Shown: positions 40,868 through 49,091 of the stretch, in pieces
How positions within the stretch are numbered: position 1 is the stretch's first letter
Layout of the letters: the number at the start of each line of letters is the position of its first letter
NCBI GenBank assembly: GCA_019637175.1
Contig: JAHBWD010000046.1
Location: forward strand, 1 to 64,000
Direction of reading: 5' to 3'
From: Labilithrix sp.
Lineage (GTDB): Bacteria; Myxococcota_A; Polyangia; Polyangiales; Polyangiaceae
DNA length: 64,000 nt
Position numbers and translations under genes: made by a program
Notes under the pieces: model-generated
Told to the model about the DNA's origin: nothing
Databases searched by the model: none
The model's input: the letters and a program-made list of their open reading frames with translations, nothing else

Positions 40868-41785
40868 ATGCAGAAGCCCCTCGCGCGCGCGCACCTCGCC
40901 GAAGCGGATCGCGCATCCCTCGGCTCGATCAGGGACTTCGTCGCGCTCGCGAAGCCGCGCATCACGTTGATGGTCGTCATCACGGAGGCCGGCGGCCTGT
41001 TCCTCGCGCGGCGGATGCCCGATCTCGCGGCCGGATTCACGCTTTCGACGGCGCTGGCGACGCTCGTCGGCACCGCGCTCATCGTCGCGGGCGCCAACGC
41101 GCTCAACATGTACATCGAGCGCGACGTCGATCGCCGGATGGATCGCACGAAGAACCGCCCGCTCCCCGCGGCGCGGATGAGCCCGCGCACGGCGCTCTGG
41201 TTCGGCGTCGTCCTCTCGGCGCTCGCCGTTCCGATCCTCGCGATCGGCGCCAACCCGCTCACGGCGCTCCTCGCGGTGATCGCGAACCTGCTCTACGTGC
41301 TGGCGTACACGCCGCTCAAGCAGCACTCGCAGTACGCGCTCCACGTCGGCGCCATCCCCGGCGCGATCCCACCGCTCCTCGGGTGGACGGCGGTGACCGG
41401 CCGCATCGACGCCGCGGGCGCGGTGCTCTTCGGCGTCCTCTTCTTGTGGCAGATCCCGCACTTCGTCGCGATCGCGCTCTTCCGCAAGAGCGACTATGCG
41501 CGCGCGGGCCTCGTCGTGCTGCCGAACGTCGCCGGCGAGCTCGCGGCGCGGCACACGATCATCCGCTGGATCTTCGCCGGCGTCGCCATGAGCCTCTTGC
41601 TCGTCCCGCTCGGCGTCGCCCACCACGGCTACCTCGTGGCCGCCGCCGCGCTCGGCGCCGTGTTCTTCGGCTGGGGCTGCTACGGCCTGCGCCCGGGAAC
41701 GGGCACGCGCTGGGCGAAGTCGCTCTTCGGGATCTCGATCCTCTATCTCGTGCTGCTCTTCGCGGCGCTGATGATCGATCCCTGA
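40868..41785 (+). CDS. ctaB: Protoheme IX farnesyltransferase (heme O synthase)
   Basis: 305 aa, UbiA-superfamily membrane prenyltransferase with about nine helices. It adds a farnesyl group to heme b to make heme O, the precursor of heme A for aa3-type oxidases. The first Asp-rich motif is ANALNMYIERDVDRRMDRTK (binds farnesyl diphosphate via Mg); other family motifs are TKNRPLP, YTPLKQHSQYALHVGAIPGA and the FLWQIPHF segment. The start is the ATG at 40868; an in-frame ATG at 40823 would add 15 uncharacteristic residues. It lies ~4 kb upstream of the oxidase operon that needs its product. Confidence 0.96.
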   Translation: MQKPLARAHLAEADRASLGSIRDFVALAKPRITLMVVITEAGGLFLARRMPDLAAGFTLSTALATLVGTALIVAGANALNMYIERDVDRRMDRTKNRPLPAARMSPRTALWFGVVLSALAVPILAIGANPLTALLAVIANLLYVLAYTPLKQHSQYALHVGAIPGAIPPLLGWTAVTGRIDAAGAVLFGVLFLWQIPHFVAIALFRKSDYARAGLVVLPNVAGELAARHTIIRWIFAGVAMSLLLVPLGVAHHGYLVAAAALGAVFFGWGCYGLRPGTGTRWAKSLFGISILYLVLLFAALMIDP

Positions 41786-41792
41786 GCCACGC

Positions 41793-42332
41793 CTACGGCA
41801 GGCACTTTCCGCCGCTGCTCTTGCCCGAGCAGCACGACTGATTGTTCGTGCCGCGTCGATCGCCGCCGGCGGGGACGCAGTCGATGCACCGGCGGCCTTC
41901 GACGACGTTCAAGAACTGGCACGACGAGCCGAGGCAGCAGTCGTCGCCGCCCGTGCCGCACGAGTAGTAGCCGTCCTTGCCCGTCGTCTTGCAGTCGTCG
42001 ACGCACCTGCGGTTTTCGGCGCACCTTCCGCTGACGCAGTCGCCGGGTCCCTCGCAGGCTGCGCCCTTCGCTCCCTTGCCGCTGTCGTCGCCGGCGTCCG
42101 CGAGCGATCCCGACGACGATCCCGGGGCGACGCCCGACGATCCCGACGACGATCCCTCCGGAGACACCGACGGCGATCCCGACGATCCTGGAGACGATCC
42201 CGAGGCGCCGGACGATCCGGCGTCTTCTTCCGGCGGGTCGATCGGATCGCCGAGCCCCGCGAGCGCCGCGCAGCCGATCGCGCCAGCGCTCGCGACGATG
42301 CTGCTCGCGACGATCCCGCGGAGCGACCCCAT
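41793..42332 (-). CDS. Ser/Gly-rich lipoprotein with Cys-rich C-terminus
   Basis: 179 aa. The start ATG at 42332 gives a signal peptide ending AIGC (Cys21). Residues ~33-85 are a flexible Ser/Gly/Pro stalk (repeats of GSSSGSSG, GSPSVSPEG). The C-terminal ~90 residues hold about 14 cysteines (CEGPGDCVSGRCAENRRC, CGTGGDDCCLGSSC, CVPAGGD, QSCCSG) in a dickkopf/EB-module-like spacing common in myxobacterial surface proteins. Likely displayed on the outer membrane; function unknown. Convergent with ctaB (seven bases between stops), divergent from the EEP-family gene. Confidence 0.72.
   Translation of the reverse strand: MGSLRGIVASSIVASAGAIGCAALAGLGDPIDPPEEDAGSSGASGSSPGSSGSPSVSPEGSSSGSSGVAPGSSSGSLADAGDDSGKGAKGAACEGPGDCVSGRCAENRRCVDDCKTTGKDGYYSCGTGGDDCCLGSSCQFLNVVEGRRCIDCVPAGGDRRGTNNQSCCSGKSSGGKCLP
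42104..42232. repeat. Imperfect short tandem repeats encoding the Ser/Gly stalk
   Basis: Repeated copies of a roughly 12-base unit related to GACGATCCCGAC, with variants, inside the lipoprotein gene. They encode its Gly-Ser-rich stalk and could change copy number by slippage. Confidence 0.55.
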
Positions 42333-42363
42333 CGTTCGAGCGTAGCGCCAGAGCGCTTCGATC

Positions 42364-42389
42364 CGCCCGGATCGCACGCGATCCGGGCG
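42364..42389. promoter_or_regulatory. Perfect 11-bp inverted repeat in a divergent intergenic region
   Basis: Arm CGCCCGGATCG (42364-42374), spacer CACG, exact complement at 42379-42389. It lies between the divergent starts of the Ser/Gly-rich lipoprotein (42332) and the EEP-family lipoprotein (42493), so it cannot be a terminator for either. An operator shared by both promoters, or an RNA hairpin in the plus-strand leader, is possible. Confidence 0.5.
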
Positions 42390-42492
42390 CCCGCCCGCCG
42401 CGCGCCGGCCAACGCCTACGTTTTCCTACACTTGCCAACGTCGCCGACTCCTTCGGGAAATGGCGCGGCTCGTGCTGCGGGCTGCTTCGCCC

Positions 42493-43563
42493 ATGCGGTC
42501 GTCTCGCGTCGTCCTCCTGTCCGGCCTCGCGGGCCTCGCGCTCGCCGCGCTCGCGTGCGGCGCGACCTCGGGCGCGTCGACCGACGAGAGCGAGGTCGGC
42601 ACGCGGCCGCCGCGCCAGTGGGATCCGCCGAAGACCAAGGCGGGCAACCTCCGCGTCGCCACGTTCAACATCCGAAACTTCCCCAAGGACACGATGAGCG
42701 ACAGCGACGCGGGCGCCGACGGAGGCGCCGCGCCCGATCGCGACACGCGGCCCGCGCCGCTCGTGCGCAAGCTGAGCGAGACCGACGAGGCGATGCTCGT
42801 CGACATCCTCGCGAAGCTCGACTTCGACGTCCTCGCCGTTCAGGAGATCAACGACACGCGCCGCTTCGACGACGTGCTCACCCGCCTCGGCGAGCGCACG
42901 GGCCGTCGCTATCAATCGGTCTACAACCTCGCGTGGGATCACCCGCAGCACCTCGGGATCGTCGCGCGCGCCGATCGCGTGCGGATCGAGAGCCCGCGCG
43001 TGCACGCCGACATCGCCACGAGGCCGACGATGCGCGCCGGCCTCTCCGCGCGGATCGTGAGCACCAAGGCCGGCGGCGCCGACTTCGGTCTGCTCGTGTT
43101 GCACCTCGCGTCGGGCGACACCGGCGGGCGGGCGAGGCTCCGCGCCGAGCAGGCGTCCTTCGCGGCCAAGGCCGTCGCCGCGCGTCAGGTCGAGAGCGGC
43201 GACGCGGACTTCGTCGTCGTCGGTGACATGAACACGGCGCGGCCCGACGAGCTCTCCGGCTTCGACGGCGCGATGGCGGAGAGCGACAGCGGGCTCGATC
43301 GCGCGTCGCGCGATCTCGCGTGCTCGACGTACTACACGAAGGGCCCGACGAACCCGATGCTCGAGCCGTCGCTCATCGATCACGTGTTCGTCGCGTCGCT
43401 CGCCGAGCGCGACGAGAGCGTCCCGATGGCGGTGGGCACGCACTGTCACGAGCGATCGTGCGCGTCGTTCGAGTCGGACAGCGCGGAGCACGGCACGAGC
43501 TACTGGTCCGTGAGCGATCACTGTCCGGTCTATTTCGAGCTCGCCGACGTCGACCGCGACTGA
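42493..43563 (+). CDS. Endonuclease/exonuclease/phosphatase-family lipoprotein
   Basis: 356 aa from the ATG at 42493, which begins a standard signal peptide ending ALAC (Cys22); an ATG at 42460 would add 11 residues. Motifs of the EEP fold appear in order: FNIRNF (Asn), LAVQEIND (metal-binding Glu), GDMNTARPDE (Asp and Asn), LIDHVFV and SDHCPVYF (catalytic Asp-His). A Ser/Asp/Ala-rich insertion (SDSDAGADGG) sits after the first strand. Family members cleave phosphodiesters in DNA, RNA or lipids. The lipid anchor suggests an envelope or extracellular substrate, such as environmental DNA or phospholipid head groups (inference). Confidence 0.88.
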   Translation: MRSSRVVLLSGLAGLALAALACGATSGASTDESEVGTRPPRQWDPPKTKAGNLRVATFNIRNFPKDTMSDSDAGADGGAAPDRDTRPAPLVRKLSETDEAMLVDILAKLDFDVLAVQEINDTRRFDDVLTRLGERTGRRYQSVYNLAWDHPQHLGIVARADRVRIESPRVHADIATRPTMRAGLSARIVSTKAGGADFGLLVLHLASGDTGGRARLRAEQASFAAKAVAARQVESGDADFVVVGDMNTARPDELSGFDGAMAESDSGLDRASRDLACSTYYTKGPTNPMLEPSLIDHVFVASLAERDESVPMAVGTHCHERSCASFESDSAEHGTSYWSVSDHCPVYFELADVDRD

Positions 43564-43570
43564 ACGGCGA

Positions 43571-44308
43571 TCAGCGCGGCTTCTGGCGGTCGGCGAGCGC
43601 CGCCTCGAGCTCGGCGACGCGCGCGAGCGCCGCTTCCTTGGCCTCGCGCTCGCGTTCCTTGGCCTCGCGCTCGCGCTCCTCTGCCGTGAGCCAGAACCTC
43701 GTCGCGGCCTCGTCGTCGGCGACGCGCAGCTTGCGCCCCTCCGCGGTGACGACGAGGAAAGCGTCGAGCGCGGGCGAGCGCGCCGGACCTTCGCCGGCGT
43801 ACCGGCGGACGAGCGTGCCGTCGTCTCCGCGCGTCCAGATCTGCAGGCGAAAGGGCCCACCGTGCGCGCGCGGGCCCGCGAGGAGCGGATCGAAGATCCA
43901 GAGCTCGAGGACGCCGCTCGCGGCGTACTTGTCCGGCGCGATCGCGTAGTCCTTGTGCGGGTTCGACTCGCTCACGATCTCGACGGCCAGCATCGGCGGT
44001 TCGTGATCGGCGAGCCAGGTGCGAACGCTCTTCAGCTCGGACGCGTCGAGCGGCGCAGGCGAGAGCACGCACACGTCGGGATCGACGCCGATCTGCGGCC
44101 GCGCCTCGTCCCAGCGCACGGCGAGGTTTCGCGCGACGAGCGTCGTCTTGCTTCGCTGCGCGGCCCAAGCCGCGAGCAGCGCCTTCAAGAGCGAGACGGC
44201 TTCGTCGTGGAGCACCGACTCAGGCATCGTCTCCTCCGGCAGCTCCCAGCCCACGCCCACCTTCGGGAGCGTGTAGCGGACGCCGGCGACGTTTCGCGGA
44301 GACGACAT
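43571..44308 (-). CDS. Uma2-family (DUF820) PD-(D/E)XK endonuclease
   Basis: 245 aa. The Uma2 core spans about 15-190: GWELPEETMPESVLHDE at the N-terminal edge, DEARPQIGVDPDVCVL with the metal-binding Asp, MLAVEIVSESNPHKDY (Glu and Ser of the nuclease core) and KYAASGVLELWIFDP. The C-terminal ~45 residues are a charged coiled coil built from EREREAK heptads and are not needed for the nuclease fold. The start is the ATG at 44308. These proteins are abundant in cyanobacteria and myxobacteria, with no settled role; no obvious partner is adjacent. Confidence 0.85.
   Translation of the reverse strand: MSSPRNVAGVRYTLPKVGVGWELPEETMPESVLHDEAVSLLKALLAAWAAQRSKTTLVARNLAVRWDEARPQIGVDPDVCVLSPAPLDASELKSVRTWLADHEPPMLAVEIVSESNPHKDYAIAPDKYAASGVLELWIFDPLLAGPRAHGGPFRLQIWTRGDDGTLVRRYAGEGPARSPALDAFLVVTAEGRKLRVADDEAATRFWLTAEEREREAKEREREAKEAALARVAELEAALADRQKPR
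43634..43675. repeat. Two exact 21-bp tandem repeats in the Uma2 gene
   Basis: Two identical copies of TTCCTTGGCCTCGCGCTCGC plus one G, encoding two identical heptads of the coiled-coil tail. In-frame gain or loss of units would change tail length by seven residues. Confidence 0.8.
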
Positions 44309-44483
44309 GGGGCACAGGCTAGCAGCGCTACACGACGCATGCCGCCGCGCGCATGCTGCGATCTCGTGGAGATGCGAGCGCGACGATCCGGCCCGGCCGG
44401 ATTGACGGTGGCCTGGGCCAGGATCGTCGACGCGCAGACGCGCGGCCTTGACGGCGAGGGGCGGTGACACCTACGGCAGGCGG

Positions 44484-44933
44484 ATGCCCCGCCGGCTCTT
44501 CGTTGCGCTCGCGCTCGTGAGCACGCTCGCGATCGCGTGCGACAAGGCGGAGTCCGACGCGCTGCCGAGCGTGCGCCTCGGGATGAGCCCGCGCGACGTT
44601 CGCGATCGGTTCGAGCCCGGCGCCTCGGGGAGCTGGCAGACCCGCGTCGGCGTCGGCGACGACACCGTGCTCGAATGGAACGCGCGCCCGGCCGCGCGCG
44701 CGCGGATCGTCGACGCGCGCTTCGAGTTCCACCTCGGGATGCTCGTCGCCGTTCGCGCGCACCTCGAGGATCCTGTTGCGAAAGACAGCATCTCGGTCAC
44801 CGCGAGGACCGTCACCCATCGCGCCCCGAGGGAAGGCGGCGTGGGCTCGAGCGTGACCATTCTGGCGCGTGACTGCCCGACGCACCGCGAAGAGGCCGAA
44901 GGATTGGCCGCGCGCGCCGCGCGCGGCCGCTGA
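44484..44933 (+). CDS. Small hypothetical lipoprotein
   Basis: 149 aa. The start ATG at 44484 gives a signal peptide (MPRRLFVAL...) ending AIAC with Cys19. The mature part begins with LPSVRLGMSPRDVRDRFEPG, a pattern seen in SmpA/OmlA-like and other small lipoproteins where 'LGMSPxxVRxxF' forms a helix packed on a small sheet, followed by beta segments (DDTVLEWNA, ARFEFHLGMLVAVRAHL). That similarity is suggestive only. 175 bases upstream to the divergent Uma2 gene show no clear promoter motif; the respiratory operon begins ~270 bases downstream. Confidence 0.65.
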   Translation: MPRRLFVALALVSTLAIACDKAESDALPSVRLGMSPRDVRDRFEPGASGSWQTRVGVGDDTVLEWNARPAARARIVDARFEFHLGMLVAVRAHLEDPVAKDSISVTARTVTHRAPREGGVGSSVTILARDCPTHREEAEGLAARAARGR

Positions 44934-45033
44934 GACGGCGCCGCCGGCCAACGGGTGTCGGCTAGGACCGTCGCGGGCCCGGAGCACGCAGAGAGCCCGC
45001 AAACTTTTCGCGGCCTTGGGTCGAAACAGGGGG

Positions 45034-45063
45034 TTGTAGAGCGCGACTTCCCTCCTCTATAAG
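45034..45063 (+). promoter_or_regulatory. Candidate promoter of the ACIII-caa3 operon
   Basis: TTGTAG (45034-45039), 18-base spacer, TATAAG (45058-45063). It lies in the longest gene-free stretch of the window (44934-45201) and would give a leader of about 130 bases before actA. It is the only good sigma-70-like pair I see there. Confidence 0.5.
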
Positions 45064-45167
45064 AGCGCCGGCCATCGCCCTTTTTTCTCGGCCGCGGCGC
45101 CCAGGTCCAGTTCCCACGAAGACGTGTGGCGCCTCGATCGCGAGAGGCCCGAGACCGCCTTCCCAAC

Positions 45168-45189
45168 GCCCAGCCGCCGTCGGCTGGGC
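45168..45189 (+). promoter_or_regulatory. Leader hairpin just upstream of actA
   Basis: GCCCAGCCG (45168-45176) pairs perfectly with CGGCTGGGC (45181-45189) around a CCGT loop. It ends 12 bases before the actA ATG, where a ribosome binding site would be expected, and there is no T-run. It may control translation initiation or mRNA stability of the whole operon. Confidence 0.5.
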
Positions 45190-45201
45190 CCCGAGCCGCG
45201 A

Positions 45202-45828
45202 ATGCAGATCTTTCCCAGGTCGCTCAACAAGCTCCCGCTGATCCTTGGAGGCGTCGGGACGATCGTGCCCGCGCTGCTCATCGGCGCCATCTGGTACTAC
45301 GTCACGCCGAAGAACTTCCAGGTCGGCTACCAGCCCACGCAACCCGTTCCGTATTCGCACCGGCTCCACGCCGGCCAGATGGGAATGGATTGCCGCTACT
45401 GCCACGCGAACGTGGAGGTCGCCGCCAAGGCGATGGTCCCGCCGACGCAGGTGTGCATGGGCTGCCACTCCATGGTGAAGACGGAGAGCGCGCGCCTCGC
45501 GCCCGTCCGCGCCAGCTGGGAGAGCGGCAAGCCGATCGAGTGGGTGCAGATCCACAAGCTGCCCGATCACGCCTACTTCGATCACAGCGCGCACCTCAGC
45601 GCGGGCGTGGGCTGCGTCACCTGCCACGGGCGCGTCGACCAGATGGAGGTCGTTCGCGCCGAAACGCCGCTCAGCATGGGGTGGTGTCTCGAGTGTCACC
45701 GCGACCCGACGCCGAACCTCCGGCCGAAGGATCAAATCACCAACATGGAATGGACGCCGGCGATGAGCGCCAACTGGACGGCGCCCGCCGTCAATCCGCC
45801 GAAGCACTGCTCGGGGTGTCACCGATGA
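45202..45828 (+). CDS. actA: Alternative complex III subunit ActA, pentaheme cytochrome c
   Basis: 208 aa. One N-terminal membrane anchor (about 11-34) is followed by a periplasmic domain with five CxxCH heme-c sites: CRYCH, CMGCH, CVTCH, CLECH and the terminal CSGCH. In ACIII (quinol:electron acceptor oxidoreductase of Rhodothermus, Flavobacterium and others) ActA receives electrons from ActB and passes them on. The ATG at 45202 begins right before the membrane anchor. Its stop overlaps the actB start (ATGA). It is the first gene of a 12-gene operon, behind a candidate promoter and hairpin. Confidence 0.95.
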   Translation: MQIFPRSLNKLPLILGGVGTIVPALLIGAIWYYVTPKNFQVGYQPTQPVPYSHRLHAGQMGMDCRYCHANVEVAAKAMVPPTQVCMGCHSMVKTESARLAPVRASWESGKPIEWVQIHKLPDHAYFDHSAHLSAGVGCVTCHGRVDQMEVVRAETPLSMGWCLECHRDPTPNLRPKDQITNMEWTPAMSANWTAPAVNPPKHCSGCHR

Positions 45829-48800
45829 GCCGCCGCGAACCGCACCCGACGCGCCCGCCGCAAGACGGCGCGAAGGTCTTCTGGAAGAGCATCGCCGACA
45901 TGGAGAGCCCGGAGGGCGCGCAGCGCCGCGCCGAGGCCGAGTTCCCCAAGGGATTCGAAGAGGCGAAGGCGAGCTCGCTCGTGAAGCTCCGTCGCGGCAA
46001 GAACGACGAAGGTGTCTCCGTCGGCCGCCGCGGCTTCATGTTCTTCGCCGGCGCCTCCGCCGCGCTCCTCGCCGAAGGCTGCGCGCGGCGCCCGATCGAG
46101 AAGATCATGCCGTACTCGAAGGCGCCGGAGCACGTCATCCCCGGCGTCCCCAGCGCGTACGCGACGGTGCGCCAGCAGCGCGGCGACGCGATCGGCCTCG
46201 TCGTCCAGAGCCACGAAGGGCGCCCGACGAAGGTCGAAGGCAACCCCGATCATCCGTCGAGCAGCGGCGCGACCGACGCGTGGTCGCAGGCGGCGATCTA
46301 CGAGCTCTGCGATCCGGATCGTTCGACCTCGCCCATGCGCGGCGGTCGCATCGCGCCCACGCCGGGCGCGCCCACGCACACCGCGTCCACGTGGCCGGAG
46401 CTCGACGCGTTCGTCTCCGACATCGCGCGCGCGGCGCAGGCCGACAGCGGCGCCAAGCTCCGCCTCCTCGTCGAGCCGACGATCTCGCCGACGTTCGTGC
46501 GCCTTCGCGACGCGCTCCAGGCGAAGCTCCCGCAGCTCAAGATCCACGTCTGGTCGTCGGTCAACGACGCGAACGCGCGCGAAGGCGCGAACCTCGCGTT
46601 CGGGCAGGCGGTCAACGTCGTCCCCGACTACTCGCAGGCGAAGGTCATCGTCTCGCTCGACTCCGACTTCCTCGGCACGGAGACGGGCGCGGTGCGCGCG
46701 AACCGGGAGTTTTCCGCCGGGCGCAAGCTCACGCACGGGCCGGAAGGCACGCTGAACCGCCTCTACGTCGTCGAGCCCACGTTCTCGACGACGGGCATGA
46801 ACGCCGATCACCGCCTCCGCCTCCCGGCGCAAGACATCGAGCGCTACGCCCTCGCCCTCGCGAAGGAGCTCGCCACCAAGCACGGCCTCGACCTCGGCGC
46901 GCTCAAGGAGACGGTCGCCGCGGCCGACGACAAGGCGGTCCCCGCGCAGTGGCGCGAGGTCGTCGCGAAGGAGCTCGCCGGCGCGCGCGCCAAGAGCGTC
47001 ATCGTCGTGGGCAGCCGCCAGCCGGCGCGCGTGCACGCGCTCGTTCACGCGCTCAACGCCGCGCTCGGCAACGCGGGCCACACCGTGAGCTACTTCCCCG
47101 TCGCCGACCCGCTCGAGGGCGATCCGACCGCGAGCCTCAAGCAGCTCGTCGCCGACATGGAGAAGAACCTCGTCGGCACGCTCGTGATCCTCGGCGGCAA
47201 CCCGGTGTACGACGCGCCCGCGGATCTGAAGCTCGGCGAGCGCCTGAAGACGCTCGGCTCCACCGTCCACGTCTCGTCGCACTTCAACGAGACGAGCGAA
47301 GCGTGCATCTGGCACGCGCCGCGCGCGCACGAGCTCGAGTGCTGGGGCGATCTCCGCGCCGTCGACGGCACGGTCGCCGTGCAGCAGCCGCTCATCGCGC
47401 CGCTCTTCGGCGGCAAGAGCGACATCGAGATCCTCGCGCGCCTCGGAGGCAACGCGAGCCCGAAGGGCCACGATCTCGTGCAAGAGACGCTCGGGCCGGC
47501 GAAGGCGGGCTGGAAGGAGGCCCTCAAGAAGGGCGTCGTCGGATCCGCGGCCAAGGCCTTCGGTCCGATGGACGCGCGGAAGACGGAGGTCGCCGCCGCG
47601 TTCGCCAACGTGAAGGCCGCGAGCCCGCTCGCGGCCGATTCGCTCGAGATCACGTTCGCGCCTTGCCCGAAGCTCTACGACGGGCGCTACGCGAACAACC
47701 CGCTGCTCCTCGAGCTGCCCGATCCGGTCAACAAGATCACCTGGGACAACGTCGCGACGGTTTCGAAGTCGACCGCGCAGGCGCTCGGTCTCGAGAACGG
47801 ACAGATGGTCCGCCTCACGCGCGCAGGCGCGCCGGGCGCGGTCGACATCGCCGTCTGGATCACGCCGGGTCAGGCCGACAACACGCTCGGCCTCACGCTC
47901 GGCTGGGGGCGCCTGAAGGCCGGCCGCTACGGCGACAAGCACGGCTTCGACGTCGGCCCGCTCCGCACGAGCGACGCGATGCACATGGCGAGCGGCGTGA
48001 AGCTCGCGAAGCTCTCCGCCGGCGAGATCGACGCCATCAAGGATCGCTTCCGCAAGGTCGGCATGGCCGCCGGCGAGAGCCCGGTCGCGGGCCGCATCCG
48101 CCCCGACGATCCGTTCGAGGTCGAGACGCGCTTCTACAAGATCTCGCAGACCCAAGAGCACAACACGATGGAGGGCCGCCCGGTCGCCATCGACGCGACG
48201 TTCGAGGAGTACAAGAAGAACCCGTTCTTCGCGTACTTCCCCAACGACGCGCGCAAGGATCTCGACAAGGACGGCGAGCCGATCGCCGTGCGCGGATCGG
48301 GCTCGCCCGATCCGAGCGTTCTGCCGCTCTGGGACAAGGTCGACTACTCGAAGGGCCACAAGTGGGGCATGGGCGTCGACCTCACGTCGTGCACCGGCTG
48401 CAACGCGTGCGTCATCGCCTGCCAGATCGAGAACAACGTCCCCGCCGTCGGCAAAGAGCAGGTCTGGCGCGGCCGCGAGATGCACTGGCTGCGCATCGAC
48501 CGCTACTTCGTCGGCCTCGACGTCGACAACCCGCAGATCGCCTTCCAGCCCGTCGCCTGCGTGCAGTGCGAAGAGGCGCCGTGCGAGAACGTCTGTCCGG
48601 TCAACGCGACCGAGCACTCGCCCGAAGGCCTCAACGACATGGCCTACAACCGCTGCATCGGCACGCGGTACTGCGCGAACAACTGCCCCTACAAGGTCCG
48701 ACGCTTCAACTTCCTCAACTACCACACGAGCGGCGGCACCTACGACGACGTCCCGGAGACGGAGAAGCTCCACTACAACCCCGACGTCACCGTGCGCATG

Positions 48801-49091
48801 CGCGGCGTGATGGAGAAGTGCACGTACTGCGTGCAGCGCATCCAGGAGGGGAAGATCAAGGCCAAGCGCGAAGGCCGCACGATCAAGGACGGTGAGATCG
48901 TCAGCGCCTGCCAGCAGGTCTGCCCTGCGGGCGCGATCGTCTTCGGCGATCTCAACGATCCCAACAGCAAGGTCGCCAAGTGGCGCGCGAAGGATCGGGC
49001 GTACCGGCTCCTCGCCGAGCTCGGCACGCACCCGCGCACGAGCTACCTCGGCAAGATCCGGAATCCGAACCCGGAAATGGAGAAGGCCTGA
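45825..49091 (+). CDS. actB: Alternative complex III subunit ActB, Fe-S molybdopterin-oxidoreductase-like
   Basis: 1088 aa. A TAT-type signal near residue 66 (SVGRRGFMFFAGASAALLAEGC) ends in a Cys that may be lipidated. Region B1 (about 100-830) has the molybdopterin oxidoreductase fold, but in ACIII carries no molybdenum cofactor. Region B2 (about 845-1060) has ferredoxin-like cysteine clusters: CTGCNACVIACQIENN (from Cys856), CVQCEEAPCENVCPV, CIGTRYCANNCPYK and CTYCVQRI with CQQVCPAG; the family binds three 4Fe-4S and one 3Fe-4S. It wires electrons from the quinol site to ActA. It overlaps actA by four bases and actC by one. Confidence 0.95.
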   Translation: MSRREPHPTRPPQDGAKVFWKSIADMESPEGAQRRAEAEFPKGFEEAKASSLVKLRRGKNDEGVSVGRRGFMFFAGASAALLAEGCARRPIEKIMPYSKAPEHVIPGVPSAYATVRQQRGDAIGLVVQSHEGRPTKVEGNPDHPSSSGATDAWSQAAIYELCDPDRSTSPMRGGRIAPTPGAPTHTASTWPELDAFVSDIARAAQADSGAKLRLLVEPTISPTFVRLRDALQAKLPQLKIHVWSSVNDANAREGANLAFGQAVNVVPDYSQAKVIVSLDSDFLGTETGAVRANREFSAGRKLTHGPEGTLNRLYVVEPTFSTTGMNADHRLRLPAQDIERYALALAKELATKHGLDLGALKETVAAADDKAVPAQWREVVAKELAGARAKSVIVVGSRQPARVHALVHALNAALGNAGHTVSYFPVADPLEGDPTASLKQLVADMEKNLVGTLVILGGNPVYDAPADLKLGERLKTLGSTVHVSSHFNETSEACIWHAPRAHELECWGDLRAVDGTVAVQQPLIAPLFGGKSDIEILARLGGNASPKGHDLVQETLGPAKAGWKEALKKGVVGSAAKAFGPMDARKTEVAAAFANVKAASPLAADSLEITFAPCPKLYDGRYANNPLLLELPDPVNKITWDNVATVSKSTAQALGLENGQMVRLTRAGAPGAVDIAVWITPGQADNTLGLTLGWGRLKAGRYGDKHGFDVGPLRTSDAMHMASGVKLAKLSAGEIDAIKDRFRKVGMAAGESPVAGRIRPDDPFEVETRFYKISQTQEHNTMEGRPVAIDATFEEYKKNPFFAYFPNDARKDLDKDGEPIAVRGSGSPDPSVLPLWDKVDYSKGHKWGMGVDLTSCTGCNACVIACQIENNVPAVGKEQVWRGREMHWLRIDRYFVGLDVDNPQIAFQPVACVQCEEAPCENVCPVNATEHSPEGLNDMAYNRCIGTRYCANNCPYKVRRFNFLNYHTSGGTYDDVPETEKLHYNPDVTVRMRGVMEKCTYCVQRIQEGKIKAKREGRTIKDGEIVSACQQVCPAGAIVFGDLNDPNSKVAKWRAKDRAYRLLAELGTHPRTSYLGKIRNPNPEMEKA

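Noticed and set aside
41792..44481. CCTACGGCAGGC occurring twice (41792-41803 and 44470-44481)
   Set aside because: Only 12 bases, in unrelated contexts (3' end of a lipoprotein gene, 5' region of another); flanks do not match, so chance is likely.
45081..45086. Six-T run as an intrinsic terminator
   Set aside because: The T-run lies in the loop of the potential stem rather than after it, and it follows the best promoter of the operon.
45825..49091. ActB as a molybdenum-dependent formate or polysulfide oxidoreductase
   Set aside because: Its neighbours are the full act set, and ACIII-type ActB proteins fuse the molybdopterin-like and ferredoxin regions in one chain without a molybdenum cofactor, as here.
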